Positions 1 through 8,391 are shown, numbered from the stretch's first letter. The stretch is DNA of 64,000 nt from Hyphomicrobiales bacterium (GCA_003577315.1 QEVK01000009.1:62001-126000), one strand, 5' to 3'. Numbers and translations: made by a program. Notes: a model not told the origin generated them from the sequence alone.

Positions 1-712
1 TCACGCTCCTGCCCCTCGCCAGCAGCGGGAGGGCGGCGAGCAGGGTCGCCTGGCGCCGCCACACCGAAAGGCTCACCCCGGTCTCGCGCTGGAAGGCGCG
101 CGTGAAGCTGCGCCGGCTCATGCCGGCCCCGGCGGCCCAGCGGTCGATGGTCGCCCCGGCCGACGGCGCGGCGACGAACTCGCGGCAAAGCCTCACGAGG
201 CGCGGATCGACCGGAAACGGCAGCGCGAACGGCCGTTCCTCCAGCCGCGGGATTTCGAGCAGGATCAGCCGCATGATCGCCGCCGCCCGCTCCCCCGCCT
301 CGTCGCCGCCGGCCTGCACGGCCTCCACGATCAGGCTGCGCATCAGCTCGCTCACCGCCAGCACCTGAAGGCTGTCGGGCAGGCCCTGTCCCACGCCGGC
401 GAGCACATAGGCGGAGCGCATGCGCACCACGCCGATCATCTCGACGGCATGCTCCACCCCGGCCGGGATCCACATCGCGTGGCCCGGCGGAACCATCCAG
501 CGCCCCTGCCCGGTCGCGATCATCACGCTGCCCCGGAAGGGATAGAGAAGCTGCGCCCGGCTGTGGCTGTGCGCGCCGATGTGATGGCCGTCGGGATAGT
601 CGGTGGAAAGGGCGATCACGTCGCCGGGCGCCGTCTCGATCCAGTTCAGGCGGCTGCGCAAATCCGCCTCGTCGCTTCGGGACGGGCGCTCGCCCGTCGA
701 GGATTTGCCCAT
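1..712 (-). CDS. AraC-family transcriptional regulator (3' end beyond window)
   Basis: 237 codons are visible from an ATG at 712; the frame is still open at position 1, so the C-terminus lies outside the window. The N-terminal ~100 residues look like a cupin-type sensor (histidine-rich HHIGAHSHS near residue 43, then a PPGHAMWIP segment). The last ~60 visible residues contain the AraC helix-turn-helix region (motif GMSRRSFTRAFQRETG, followed by SVWRR). The gene is divergent from the MFS pump at 818 with about 105 nt between the starts, a usual arrangement for a local regulator controlling its neighbour and itself. The ligand is unknown. The family call is firm; control of the pump is inferred from position only. 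Confidence 0.85.
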   Translation of the reverse strand, partial: MGKSSTGERPSRSDEADLRSRLNWIETAPGDVIALSTDYPDGHHIGAHSHSRAQLLYPFRGSVMIATGQGRWMVPPGHAMWIPAGVEHAVEMIGVVRMRSAYVLAGVGQGLPDSLQVLAVSELMRSLIVEAVQAGGDEAGERAAAIMRLILLEIPRLEERPFALPFPVDPRLVRLCREFVAAPSAGATIDRWAAGAGMSRRSFTRAFQRETGVSLSVWRRQATLLAALPLLARGRSV

Positions 713-817
713 CGGTTGTCGAACCTTGGCCCACTTGCGAAGGAAATCGACCAAACCACAAAGGACGACAGCTTTCAACCGGCATAAGCATCGGGCGATA
801 CAATCGAGGACGTCACC

Positions 818-2044
818 TTGACCGACATGACCGCGGGCGCGGCGCGCCCGGCCGCCCAGAGCCCCGCCGCCCAGAACACGGTGTTTCCCGTCATCCTGGC
901 GGTGAGCCTGTGCCACATGCTCAACGACGTGATGCAGTCGCTGCTCTCGGCGATCTACCCGATGCTGAAGGAGGAGCACGCCCTCGATTTCTGGCAGGTC
1001 GGCCTTCTCACCTTCACCTTCCAGGTCACGGCCTCGCTGCTCCAGCCGGCCGTAGGCCTCTACACCGACAAGCGGCCGATGCCGCAGTCGCTGCCCATCG
1101 GCATGGGCTCGACCATGATCGGCCTGTTCCTGCTCGCCTACGCGCACAGCTACCCGCTGCTGCTGGCCGGTGCCGCGCTGATCGGCATCGGCTCGGCGGT
1201 GTTCCATCCCGAGGCCTCGCGCGTGGCGCGGCTGGCGTCCGGCGGCCGCTACGGCCTTGCGCAGTCGCTGTTCCAGGTCGGCGGCAATTTCGGCACCGCC
1301 ATCGGCCCGCTGCTGGCGGCCTTCATCGTCGTGCCGCGCGGCCAGTCGAGCGTGGCCTGGTTCGCCGTGCTGGCGCTGACCGGCATGCTGATCCTCAACC
1401 GGGTCGGCAACTGGTATGCCCGCTACCGCGCCGCCAATGCCGGGCGCGCGGCCGCAAGCGCCACGCCCCCCCTGCCGAGGAAGCGCATCGTCACCGCGCT
1501 GGTGGTGCTGGCGCTGCTGGTGTTCTCCAAGAACATCTACACCGCCAGCATCTCCAGCTACTACACCTTCTTCCTGATCGAGAAGTTCGGCGTCACCGTC
1601 CAGCAGTCGCAGCTGATGCTGTTCCTGTTCCTCGGCGCCATGGCGCTGGGCACCGTGCTCGGCGGCCCCATCGGCGACCGCTTCGGCTCGCGCACGGTGA
1701 TCTGGTTCTCCATCCTCGGCGTGCTGCCCTTCACGCTGGCGCTGCCCTATGCCGACCTGTTCTGGAGCGGCGTGCTGTCCTTCGTCATCGGCGTGGTGCT
1801 GGCCTCGGCCTTCCCCGCCATCATCGTCTTCGCGCAGGAGCTGGTGCCCGGCCGCGTCGGCATGATCGCCGGCATCTTCTTCGGCTTCGCCTTCGGCATG
1901 GGCGGCATCGCCGCGGCGGTGCTGGGCGTGCTGGCCGACATCAACGGCATCGAATGGGTCTACGGCGTCTGCTCGTTCCTGCCGGCGCTCGGCCTGCTCA
2001 CCATCCTCCTGCCCAGCCGCAGGGAGCTTCGGCAGGCGCTGTAG
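818..2044 (+). CDS. fsr: MFS transporter, fosmidomycin-resistance (Fsr) type
   Basis: A 408-residue inner-membrane antiporter of the major facilitator superfamily, with about twelve hydrophobic segments. Early motifs (LCHMLNDVMQSLL, then AIYPML and FTFQVTASLLQP) are those of the Fsr subgroup, whose E. coli member exports fosmidomycin. The central loop around residues 200-220 is short, Ala/Arg-rich and probably cytoplasmic. The start is a TTG preceded by GAGGA at 806-810 with 7-nt spacing; an in-frame ATG nine bases later (827) is the alternative. It is divergent from the AraC-type regulator, so substrate-induced expression is plausible. The real substrate cannot be read from the sequence. Confidence 0.88.
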   Translation: MTDMTAGAARPAAQSPAAQNTVFPVILAVSLCHMLNDVMQSLLSAIYPMLKEEHALDFWQVGLLTFTFQVTASLLQPAVGLYTDKRPMPQSLPIGMGSTMIGLFLLAYAHSYPLLLAGAALIGIGSAVFHPEASRVARLASGGRYGLAQSLFQVGGNFGTAIGPLLAAFIVVPRGQSSVAWFAVLALTGMLILNRVGNWYARYRAANAGRAAASATPPLPRKRIVTALVVLALLVFSKNIYTASISSYYTFFLIEKFGVTVQQSQLMLFLFLGAMALGTVLGGPIGDRFGSRTVIWFSILGVLPFTLALPYADLFWSGVLSFVIGVVLASAFPAIIVFAQELVPGRVGMIAGIFFGFAFGMGGIAAAVLGVLADINGIEWVYGVCSFLPALGLLTILLPSRRELRQAL

Positions 2045-2052
2045 CCGCGCGG

Positions 2053-2081
2053 TTGCGCGATGCGGCCGCTTCGGCTATAGA
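2053..2081 (+). promoter_or_regulatory. Putative sigma-70 promoter of rplY
   Basis: TTGCGC at 2053-2058 and TATAGA at 2076-2081 are separated by exactly 17 nt, directly after the end of the MFS gene and about 120 nt before rplY. This is a better match to the alphaproteobacterial housekeeping consensus than anything else in the gap. Inference from sequence only. Confidence 0.55.
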
Positions 2082-2122
2082 GCCGCCACCCGCGTAGACA
2101 CCCTTGGAGGCAACGTGGCGGG

Positions 2123-2143
2123 AAGCGGCCACAATGGCCGCTT
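2123..2143 (+). other. Perfect 9-bp inverted repeat in the rplY 5' leader
   Basis: AAGCGGCCA, a CAA loop and TGGCCGCTT form a perfect stem-loop, followed by a short T stretch, between the putative rplY promoter and the rplY ribosome site. It could be a weak attenuator or a protein-binding hairpin for feedback control of L25. No family record is known to me for this leader. Confidence 0.5.
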
Positions 2144-2200
2144 TCGACGTTTGCGGACCCGGTCTGCGAACGCTCCAGCAACGCAACGAAAGGAAATGCC

Positions 2201-2815
2201 ATGAGCCAGACCTACGAGCTCAAGGCCGAGGCGCGCGAACGGGTCGGTAAGGGGTCCGCCCGCGAACTGCGCCGCAACGGCAAGGTGCCCGCCGTCATCT
2301 ACGGCGACAAGCAGACCCCGCTCGCCATCGCGCTGAGCTACAAGGACGTCTACTACAAGATTCACGGCGGCGGCTTCCTCACCACCGTGGCCACGATCGA
2401 CGTCGACGGCAAGAAGATCCGCGTGCTGCCCAAGGAATACCAGCTCGACCCGGTCCGCGACTTCCCGGTCCATGTCGACTTCCTGCGCGTCGGCGCCAAT
2501 ACGCTGGTGACGGTGCAGATCCCGGTCCGCTTCATCAACGAGGAGAAGTCGCCCGGCATCAAACGCGGCGGCGTGCTCAACGTCGTGCGCCACGAGATCG
2601 AGGCCAGCGTGCCGGCCAACGCGATCCCCGACTTCATCGAGGTCGATCTCGCCGGCACCGATCTCGGCCATTCGATCCACATCTCGGCCGTCACCCTGCC
2701 GAAGGACGTGAAGCCGACCATCACCGACCGCGACTTCACCATCGCCACCATCGCCGCGCCCGCGGGCCTCAAGAGCGAGGAGAGCGAGGCGGCGGCGACG
2801 GAAGGCGAGGAATAG
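2201..2815 (+). CDS. rplY: 50S ribosomal protein L25 / general stress protein Ctc
   Basis: A 204-residue protein of the long, two-domain Ctc form of L25. The N-terminal ~95 residues bind 5S rRNA (opening [20 protein letters not shown] is typical) and a C-terminal beta domain follows, ending in an acidic tail ([12 protein letters not shown]). The ribosome site AAAGGAA lies just before the ATG. It is followed 25 nt later by pth, a pairing conserved across alphaproteobacteria, so the two are probably co-transcribed from the promoter at 2053. Confidence 0.95.
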   Translation: MSQTYELKAEARERVGKGSARELRRNGKVPAVIYGDKQTPLAIALSYKDVYYKIHGGGFLTTVATIDVDGKKIRVLPKEYQLDPVRDFPVHVDFLRVGANTLVTVQIPVRFINEEKSPGIKRGGVLNVVRHEIEASVPANAIPDFIEVDLAGTDLGHSIHISAVTLPKDVKPTITDRDFTIATIAAPAGLKSEESEAAATEGEE

Positions 2816-2840
2816 TCTCGCCCGCCGGGAGCCGTCCGCC

Positions 2841-3551
2841 ATGCTGCTGATCGCAGGTCTCGGCAATCCCGGCCCGAAGCACGAGAACAACCGGCACAAT
2901 GTCGGCTTCATGGCGGCGGACGCGATTGCCCGCCGCCATTCCTTTTCGCCCTGGTCGAGGAAGTTCCAGGGTCTGGTCGCCGAAGGCCGCATCGGCGGCG
3001 AGAAGGTGCTGCTGATCAAGCCGCAGACCTTCATGAACCTGTCCGGCCAGTCGGTCGGCGAGGCGATGCGCTTCCACAAGCTCGGCCCCTCCGACCTGAT
3101 CGTGCTCTACGACGAGCTCGACCTCGCGCCCGCCAGGGTGCGGATCAAGACCGGCGGCGGCGCCGGCGGCCACAACGGCATCCGCTCCATCGACGCCCAT
3201 TGCGGCAAGGACTACCGGCGCGTGCGCATCGGCATCGGCCATCCCGGCATCAAGGAGATGGTGTCGCCCCATGTGCTGGGCGATTTCGCCAAGGCCGACC
3301 GGGAATGGCTCGAGCCGCTGCTCGACGCCATCGCCGACCATGCCGGGATGCTGGTTTCCGGCGACGACAACGGCTTCATGAACAAGGTGAGCCTCGCCCT
3401 GCGCGGCCCCGACGAGCCGAAGGCCGCAAAGCCGGCGCCGAAGGGCCAGAGCCACATCCGCCAGGCCCGGCCGAAGGGGCCGGCGGCGCAGGTGCCCGAG
3501 AGCGGCCCGATGGCCGCCATGCTGCGCAAGCTGTTCGGCGGCAGCGACTGA
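2841..3551 (+). CDS. pth: Peptidyl-tRNA hydrolase
   Basis: A 236-residue cytosolic enzyme that releases tRNA from prematurely dropped peptidyl-tRNA. The signature [18 protein letters not shown] (residues 6-23) contains the catalytic His20 region. [13 protein letters not shown] and [12 protein letters not shown] are the other conserved blocks. The core ends near residue 185; the Lys/Pro/Ala-rich tail of about 45 residues is an extension common in Rhizobiales and likely disordered. It lies 25 nt downstream of rplY, consistent with one transcript. Confidence 0.95.
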   Translation: MLLIAGLGNPGPKHENNRHNVGFMAADAIARRHSFSPWSRKFQGLVAEGRIGGEKVLLIKPQTFMNLSGQSVGEAMRFHKLGPSDLIVLYDELDLAPARVRIKTGGGAGGHNGIRSIDAHCGKDYRRVRIGIGHPGIKEMVSPHVLGDFAKADREWLEPLLDAIADHAGMLVSGDDNGFMNKVSLALRGPDEPKAAKPAPKGQSHIRQARPKGPAAQVPESGPMAAMLRKLFGGSD

Positions 3552-3583
3552 GCGCGCTGCGCCGCCGCGGCCACGGCGGGGGC

Positions 3584-3613
3584 TTGACGATGCCGGACCC
3601 TTTCGCCCATAGC
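3584..3613 (+). promoter_or_regulatory. Possible sigma-70 promoter of ychF
   Basis: TTGACG at 3584-3589 is a strong -35 match; CATAGC at 3608-3613 is a weak -10 at 18-nt spacing. It lies in the gap between pth and ychF, 38 nt before the ychF start. Confidence 0.35.
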
Positions 3614-3651
3614 CCTTGGCAATCTTTTCCTCCCGACAGGACCATCGCATC

Positions 3652-4755
3652 ATGGGTTTCAAATGCGGCATCGTTGGGCTTCCCAACGTCGGCAAGTCCA
3701 CGCTCTTCAACGCGCTGACCAGGACGGCCGCGGCGCAGGCCGCCAACTATCCCTTCTGCACCATCGAGCCGAACACCGGCGAGGTGGCCGTGCCGGACGC
3801 GCGCATGGACAGGATCGCCGCCATCGCCGGCTCGAAGGAGATCATCCCCACCCGCATCTCCTTCGTCGACATCGCCGGGCTGGTGCGCGGCGCCTCGAAG
3901 GGCGAAGGGCTCGGCAACCAGTTCCTCGCCAACATCCGCGAGGTGGACGCCATCGTCCACGTGCTGCGCTGCTTCGAGAATGACGACATCACCCATGTCG
4001 AGGGCCGCATCGACCCCGTCGCCGACGCCGAGACCGTCGAGACCGAGCTGATGCTGTCCGACCTCGAAAGCCTCGAGCGCCGCATCGTCCAGACGCGCAA
4101 GCGCGCGACCGGCAAGGACAAGGAATCGATGACCGTGCTGCCGGTGATGGAGCAGGCGCTCAAGCTGCTCCAGGACGGCAAGCCGGTGCGCATGATGCTT
4201 TCCGGCATCGCCGCCGAGGACCTGAAGATCCTGAACGGGCTCAACCTGCTCACCTCCAAGCCGGTGCTCTATGTCTGCAACGTGGCCGAGGAGGACGCGG
4301 CCGAGGGCAACGAGCATACGAGGGCCGTCGAGGCCATGGCGGCCGGGCAAGGGGCCGGCGCCGTCGTCATCTCGGCCGCGATCGAGGCCGAGGTCGCCCA
4401 GCTTCCCGACGACGAGGCGAAGGAGTATCTCGACGCCATGGGCCTTTCCGAGCCCGGCCTCGACCGGCTGATCCGCGCCGGCTACGCGCTGCTCAACCTC
4501 ATCACCTACTTCACCGCCGGGCCGAAGGAAACGCGCGCCTGGACCGTGGAGAAGGGCACCAGGGCGCCGCAGGCCGCCGGCGTCATCCACAGCGATTTCG
4601 AGCGCGGCTTCATCCGCGCCCAGACCATCGCCTATGACGACTACGTCACGCTCGGCGGCGAGACCGCCGCCAAGGAAGCCGGCAAGGCCCGCGACGAGGG
4701 CAAGGAATATGTGGTGCAGGACGGCGACGTGCTGCTGTTCCGCTTCAACACGTGA
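3652..4755 (+). CDS. ychF: Redox-regulated ATPase YchF (Obg-family)
   Basis: A 367-residue cytosolic P-loop NTPase of the OBG family that hydrolyses ATP and associates with the ribosome. Walker A is GLPNVGKST (residues 8-16), the switch region is DIAGLVRGASKGEGLGNQFL, and the C-terminal TGS-like domain contains FTAGPKETRAW and ends in QDGDVLLFRFN, as in the family. The ATG at 3652 has AGGA ten bases upstream and gives the standard length; an in-frame TTG at 3616 would add 12 non-conserved residues and is rejected. Confidence 0.96.
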   Translation: MGFKCGIVGLPNVGKSTLFNALTRTAAAQAANYPFCTIEPNTGEVAVPDARMDRIAAIAGSKEIIPTRISFVDIAGLVRGASKGEGLGNQFLANIREVDAIVHVLRCFENDDITHVEGRIDPVADAETVETELMLSDLESLERRIVQTRKRATGKDKESMTVLPVMEQALKLLQDGKPVRMMLSGIAAEDLKILNGLNLLTSKPVLYVCNVAEEDAAEGNEHTRAVEAMAAGQGAGAVVISAAIEAEVAQLPDDEAKEYLDAMGLSEPGLDRLIRAGYALLNLITYFTAGPKETRAWTVEKGTRAPQAAGVIHSDFERGFIRAQTIAYDDYVTLGGETAAKEAGKARDEGKEYVVQDGDVLLFRFNT

Positions 4756-4854
4756 CCGGCGCGGCGGCTGGCCCAGTCCGACGAGCTCGAAGGTCGTTGC
4801 GCCGGCCGGCGGCAGCCGCCACAATGGTTGTTCAGGATTGAACAGGATTCCGGC

Positions 4855-5316
4855 ATGACCGCAAAGAAATGGGCCTTCGAGGACTTCGCGGAGGGGATGA
4901 CCATCGACCTCGGCGAGAAGCATGTGACGGCGCAGGAGATCGTCGAGTTCGCCAGCGAGTTCGACGCCCAGCCGATGCACATCGACGAGGAAGCCGGCAA
5001 GGCAAGCCTCCTGGGCGGGCTCGCCGCTTCCGGCTGGCACATCTGCTCGATGCTCATGCGCATGATGTGCGACTCCTTCCTGCTCGATTCGACGTCGCAG
5101 GGCTCGCCGGGCATCGATGTCGTGCGCTGGAAACGGCCGGTGCTGGCCGGCGACACGCTCAAGGGCGCATGCACGGTGCTGTCCTGCCGCGCGTCGAGCT
5201 CGCGCCCGGGCCTCGGTTTCGTCACCGTGCGCTACCAGCTCGCCAACCAGCGCGGCGAGACGGTCATGGAGATGCAGAACTCCGGCATGTTCCTTTCGCG
5301 CGAGGCCGCGGCATGA
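4855..5316 (+). CDS. MaoC family dehydratase (first of an overlapping pair)
   Basis: A 153-residue hot-dog-fold protein of the MaoC/(R)-specific enoyl hydratase family. The opening EDFAEGMTIDLG and the motif QPMHIDEEAGKASLLGGLAASGWHI contain the family's catalytic Asp/His region (here Asp near residue 38, His near 43). The start at 4855 has AGGA 8 nt upstream; an earlier TTG at 4828 is unlikely. Its TGA overlaps the ATG of the next MaoC gene by four bases, so the pair is translationally coupled and may form a heterodimer. Substrate unknown; acyl-CoA hydration is the family default. Confidence 0.88.
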   Translation: MTAKKWAFEDFAEGMTIDLGEKHVTAQEIVEFASEFDAQPMHIDEEAGKASLLGGLAASGWHICSMLMRMMCDSFLLDSTSQGSPGIDVVRWKRPVLAGDTLKGACTVLSCRASSSRPGLGFVTVRYQLANQRGETVMEMQNSGMFLSREAAA

Positions 5317-5786
5317 CGACGCTCGACGACTATTTCAGCATCGGCGAGACGATCGTCCTCGGCAGCCACACTTTCGGCGCCGAGGAGATCAAGGCCTTCG
5401 CGCGCAAGTTCGACCCGCAGCGCTTCCATGTCGACGAAGCGGAAGCGCAGAAGTCGCTGTTCGGCCGGCTGTGCGCCTCGGGCTGGCACACCACCTCGAT
5501 ATGGATGAAATACAACCTGCTGCACCGCGAGGAAGTGGCCGGCAAGCCATGGGACGGCCCGGGGCCGCGACCGCAATTCGGCCCCTCCCCCGGTTTCGAG
5601 AAGCTCAGATGGCTGAAGCCGGTCTACGCCGGCGAGACCGTCACCTTCACCCGCCGCGCGCTCGCCCACCGCGCGCTCGCCTCGCGGCCGGGCTGGCTCC
5701 TGCTGACCATGATGTGCGAAGCCTTCGATTCCACCGGCGACAAGGTGCTGGAATTCGAGAGCGCCGTGCTGGTGAAGACGCAGTAG
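5313..5786 (+). CDS. MaoC family dehydratase (second of an overlapping pair)
   Basis: A 157-residue MaoC hot-dog protein, with KFDPQRFHVDEAEAQKSLFG and CASGWHT matching the motif of the preceding gene and of the (R)-hydratase family. The insert around residues 70-90 (WDGPGPRPQFGPSPG) distinguishes it from its neighbour. The start codon overlaps the upstream stop (ATGA). Two single-domain hydratases in tandem suggest a duplicated pair working together, as in other MaoC heterodimers; this is inference. Confidence 0.88.
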   Translation: MTTLDDYFSIGETIVLGSHTFGAEEIKAFARKFDPQRFHVDEAEAQKSLFGRLCASGWHTTSIWMKYNLLHREEVAGKPWDGPGPRPQFGPSPGFEKLRWLKPVYAGETVTFTRRALAHRALASRPGWLLLTMMCEAFDSTGDKVLEFESAVLVKTQ

Positions 5787-5789
5787 GCC

Positions 5790-5887
5790 GGAGCATCTTG
5801 CAGTCACGTGGACTCACTTGACGTCGCATGAATGCGGCTGAGACAAACAGATGGAGCGGCAGCCCGGCCTGTCCGGGCGTCCGCCGC
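5790..5887 (+). repeat. Dispersed repeat, copy A (~98 bp)
   Basis: This copy runs from GGAGCATCTTGCAG to GTCCGCCGC and is about 93% identical to copy B at 6953-7051, in the same orientation. It contains GTCACGTG-GACT-CACTTGAC (one mismatch from a perfect dyad), a GCAT-GA-ATGC dyad and a GCCCGG/CCGGGC hairpin. It lies downstream of the EamA gene and downstream of the MaoC pair. Confidence 0.8.
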
Positions 5888-5894
5888 TCCATAG

Positions 5895-5982
5895 CATCGG
5901 ATCGGAAAGTGTATGCGCTTTTCGGATAAATCCGATGAAGAAACAAAAGGATAGAGCAGGATTACGCATCCGTCCGGATGCG
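5895..5982. repeat. Palindromic intergenic element between MaoC and EamA genes
   Basis: CATCGGAT at 5895-5902 pairs with ATCCGATG at 5930-5937 around an inner CGGAAAG/CTTTTCGG stem. A second hairpin, CGCATCCG-TC-CGGATGCG, lies at 5965-5982. The A-rich stretch between them (AAACAAAAGGATAGAGCAGG) and the whole design resemble the palindromic intergenic elements scattered through Brucella and rhizobial genomes. The second hairpin sits 7 nt past the EamA stop and may also act as its transcript end. Family assignment is from memory, not from a search. Confidence 0.55.
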
Positions 5983-5989
5983 CGTTGTC

Positions 5990-6874
5990 CTATCCGCCCT
6001 GCCCGCGCCAGCGGCGCGGGCGCCATTCGCCCGCGATGACGCCGGCGACGATCAGCACGCCGCCGAGCAGGGCGAGCGGCGGAAGCCGGTCGCCGGCGAT
6101 GCGGCCGAAGATGCCACCCCAGACCGGCTCTCCGGCATAGATCAGGGTCGCCCTCGTCGGCGAGACCACCTTCTGCGCCCAGTTCATGGTGAGCTGGATC
6201 AGCGCGCTCGCCACGCCGAGCCCGACCGCGCAGACCAGCCACACCCAGTGGAAGGCCGGCGCCGCCTCCCCCGCCAGAGGCATCGCCATCAGCGACATCG
6301 CCCCGCCTGCCGTCAGCTGCACGGCGGTGATGCGGCGGCTGTCGACCTCGAGCGCGAAGCGGCCGATCAGGATGATCTCGGCGGCGATGGCCAGCGCGCC
6401 GAGCAGGGTGGCGATCTCGCCGGCCGACAGGGTGAGACGTCCCGCCTCCGGCCCCGAAAGCAGCACCAGCCCGGCGAAGGCGAGGCCGATGCCGACCCAG
6501 CTCGTCAGCCGCGGCGGACGGCGCAGCACCAGCCATTGGAGCAGCGGCACCAGCGGCACGTAGAGCGCGGTGATGAAGGCCGACTGGCTGCTGGTGATGG
6601 TCTTGAGGCCGTGGCTCTGAAGCGCGTAGCCGAGAAAGAGCGCCACGCCGATGGCGACGCCGGCGGAAAGCTCGCGCCGCGTCAGCCCCGTCATCGCCTT
6701 GCGGAAGACGAGCATGGTCATGCCGCCCGCGACCAGGAAGCGGATGCCGACGAAGAACAGCGCGCCGCTGTGCTGCATCGCCCATTGCACGACCAGGAAG
6801 GTGGCGCCCCACACCATGGTGACGGCGATCAGCGCCAGCTCGTGGCGGGAGAAGGAGAGCGGGAAGGACGTCAT
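5990..6874 (-). CDS. EamA/RhaT-family (DMT) transporter
   Basis: A 294-residue inner-membrane protein with ten hydrophobic segments in two EamA repeats (for example TMVWGATFLVVQWAM and GALAIAAEIILIGRF), i.e. the drug/metabolite transporter superfamily; the substrate is not predictable. The reading frame extends upstream to 6970, but that extension runs into repeat copy B and is Arg/Pro-rich. The ATG at 6874 (MTSFPLSFSRHEL) directly precedes the first membrane segment, so I chose it although no strong Shine-Dalgarno is seen. The gene is bracketed by direct repeats A and B. Confidence 0.85.
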   Translation of the reverse strand: MTSFPLSFSRHELALIAVTMVWGATFLVVQWAMQHSGALFFVGIRFLVAGGMTMLVFRKAMTGLTRRELSAGVAIGVALFLGYALQSHGLKTITSSQSAFITALYVPLVPLLQWLVLRRPPRLTSWVGIGLAFAGLVLLSGPEAGRLTLSAGEIATLLGALAIAAEIILIGRFALEVDSRRITAVQLTAGGAMSLMAMPLAGEAAPAFHWVWLVCAVGLGVASALIQLTMNWAQKVVSPTRATLIYAGEPVWGGIFGRIAGDRLPPLALLGGVLIVAGVIAGEWRPRRWRGQGG

Positions 6875-6952
6875 CCGCGACGGACCGGCTGCACGAGGAA
6901 CGGAAAGGATCGAGAACCGGCGGCCGCGCATCCCACGGGCCGGCGGGTGGCT

Positions 6953-7051
6953 GGAGCATTTTGCAGTCAAGTGGACTCACTTGACGTCGCATAAATGCGG
7001 CTGAAACAAACAGATGGAGCGGCAGCCCGGACTTGTCCGGGCGTCCGCCGC
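6953..7051 (+). repeat. Dispersed repeat, copy B (~99 bp)
   Basis: Second copy of the element at 5790-5887. It contains a perfect dyad GTCAAGTG-GACT-CACTTGAC, then GCAT-AA-ATGC and the hairpin GCCCGGAC-TT-GTCCGGGC. It lies between the 3' end of the PaiB-like gene and the 5' side of the EamA gene. The three successive stem-loops suggest a structured mobile or regulatory element rather than coding sequence. Confidence 0.8.
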
Positions 7052-7052
7052 C

Positions 7053-7679
7053 CTATCTCCCGGCGACCAGCGCGGCGACGCGGCGGTCGGCCTCGCTGCC
7101 GCTGGCGCCGAGCCCCGCCGCCACGCCGTCTCGGTCGGCCTGCGGCCGGTTCTGGCTCATCTTGCGCTTGCCCTCGATGCGGGCGATCGGCATTCGCACG
7201 CCGACGATGCCGCGAAGCTGGGCGTCGATGAAATCCTCCGGCGCGTCCGCCACCGCCCACGGATCGGCGCGCGGCCGCTCGTAAAGCTCGGTCAGCCGGG
7301 TGACGGCGTCGCGCAGCCGCTCCCTGTCCTCGAAGAACTCGACCGGGCCACAGGCGTGGACGGCGACATAGTTCCATGTCGGCACGACCTTGCCGTGCTC
7401 GCGCTTCGACGGATACCACGAGGGCGTGACATAGGCGTCGGGGCCGGCGAACACCGCCAGCGCCTCGCAGGCCGGCTCCAGCGTCCATTGCGGGTTGGCC
7501 CGCGCCAGATGCCCGTAGAGCGTGCCGAGCGCGCCCTCGGTCTCGTCGAGGAACAGCGGCAGCGGCGTCGCGACCAGACCGTCGGCGGTCGCCGTCACCA
7601 GCGTCGCAAGCCGCGCCTCGCGCATGATGGCGCGAAGCGCGGCGGGGTCGTCCTCACGGAATGCGGGCGGCGTGTACAT
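7053..7679 (-). CDS. PaiB-like FMN-binding protein
   Basis: A 208-residue protein of the PaiB/FMN-binding split-barrel family. The opening MYTPPAFREDD, the motif GHLARANPQW and the segment FAGPDAYVTPSWYPSKREHGKVVPTWNY are characteristic. The Bacillus PaiB relative was described as a negative regulator of protease and sporulation genes, but most members probably bind FMN or heme and have unproven roles. The stop codon immediately follows repeat copy B. Ordinary length, no oddities. Confidence 0.88.
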   Translation of the reverse strand: MYTPPAFREDDPAALRAIMREARLATLVTATADGLVATPLPLFLDETEGALGTLYGHLARANPQWTLEPACEALAVFAGPDAYVTPSWYPSKREHGKVVPTWNYVAVHACGPVEFFEDRERLRDAVTRLTELYERPRADPWAVADAPEDFIDAQLRGIVGVRMPIARIEGKRKMSQNRPQADRDGVAAGLGASGSEADRRVAALVAGR

Positions 7680-7747
7680 GGCGCGAACCTACCATCGCGA
7701 CGCTGCGGCGCCAGGGAAAACGCATGTGCCAGCGGGCCGGCGGGCGC

Positions 7748-8293
7748 TCAATGCCCCTCGAAGGAGACGAGCGTGCGCACCGGAACGTCGAGCGCCTCGA
7801 GCTTGCGCCGGCCGCCGAGGTCGGGCAGGTCGATGACGAAGCAGGCCGCGACGATCTCGCCGCCCATCTGGCGGATCAGCCTGACCGCGCCCTCGGCGGT
7901 GCCGCCGGTGGCGATCAGGTCGTCGACGAGGATGACCTTCTCGCCCGGCAGCACGCCGTCGCGGTGCATCTCCATCTCGTCCAGCCCGTATTCGAGGCTG
8001 TAGGCGACGCGCACCGTCTCGTGCGGCAGCTTGCCCTTCTTGCGGATCGGCACGAAGCCGGCCGAGAGCTGGTGCGCCACCGCGCCGCCGAGGATGAAGC
8101 CACGCGCCTCGATGCCGGCGATCTTGTCGATCTTGGAGCCGGCCCACGGATGCACCAGCTCGTCGACGGCGCGGCGGAAGGCGCGCGCATTGCCGAGCAG
8201 CGTGGTGATGTCGCGGAACAGGATGCCGGGCTTGGGATAGTCCGGGATCGTGCGGATGGCGGAACGCAGCGTCTCTTCGAGCGACGGTGTCAT
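7748..8293 (-). CDS. apt: Adenine phosphoribosyltransferase
   Basis: A 181-residue cytosolic purine-salvage enzyme that makes AMP from adenine and PRPP. The PRPP-binding loop [16 protein letters not shown] and the motif [16 protein letters not shown] are diagnostic; the N-terminus ([21 protein letters not shown]) is also typical. The ATG at 8293 follows GGGAAA. The frame stays open far upstream through petB, but that is a read-through artefact. A terminator at 8341-8367 separates apt from the upstream bc1 operon, so it probably has its own promoter. Confidence 0.96.
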   Translation of the reverse strand: MTPSLEETLRSAIRTIPDYPKPGILFRDITTLLGNARAFRRAVDELVHPWAGSKIDKIAGIEARGFILGGAVAHQLSAGFVPIRKKGKLPHETVRVAYSLEYGLDEMEMHRDGVLPGEKVILVDDLIATGGTAEGAVRLIRQMGGEIVAACFVIDLPDLGGRRKLEALDVPVRTLVSFEGH

Positions 8294-8340
8294 GACGTTT
8301 CCCGGTTGTCCTGCCTCTTTCCTGACGGAAGCGCGGCCGA

Positions 8341-8367
8341 AAGAAAAGGGGCGGCCGCAGCCGCCCC
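8341..8367 (-). terminator. Rho-independent terminator of petABC
   Basis: On the minus strand, GGGGCGGC-TGCG-GCCGCCCC is a perfect 8-bp GC-rich stem followed by TTTTCTT, 24 nt after the petC stop. This is the clearest intrinsic terminator in the window. Confidence 0.85.
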
Positions 8368-8391
8368 GTCCGTCTTTCGGGTGCCGCCCGC

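Noticed and set aside
6875-6970. Upstream start for the EamA gene at 6970
   Set aside because: The extra 32 residues include translated repeat copy B and have no membrane or conserved features; the ATG at 6874 directly precedes the first helix.
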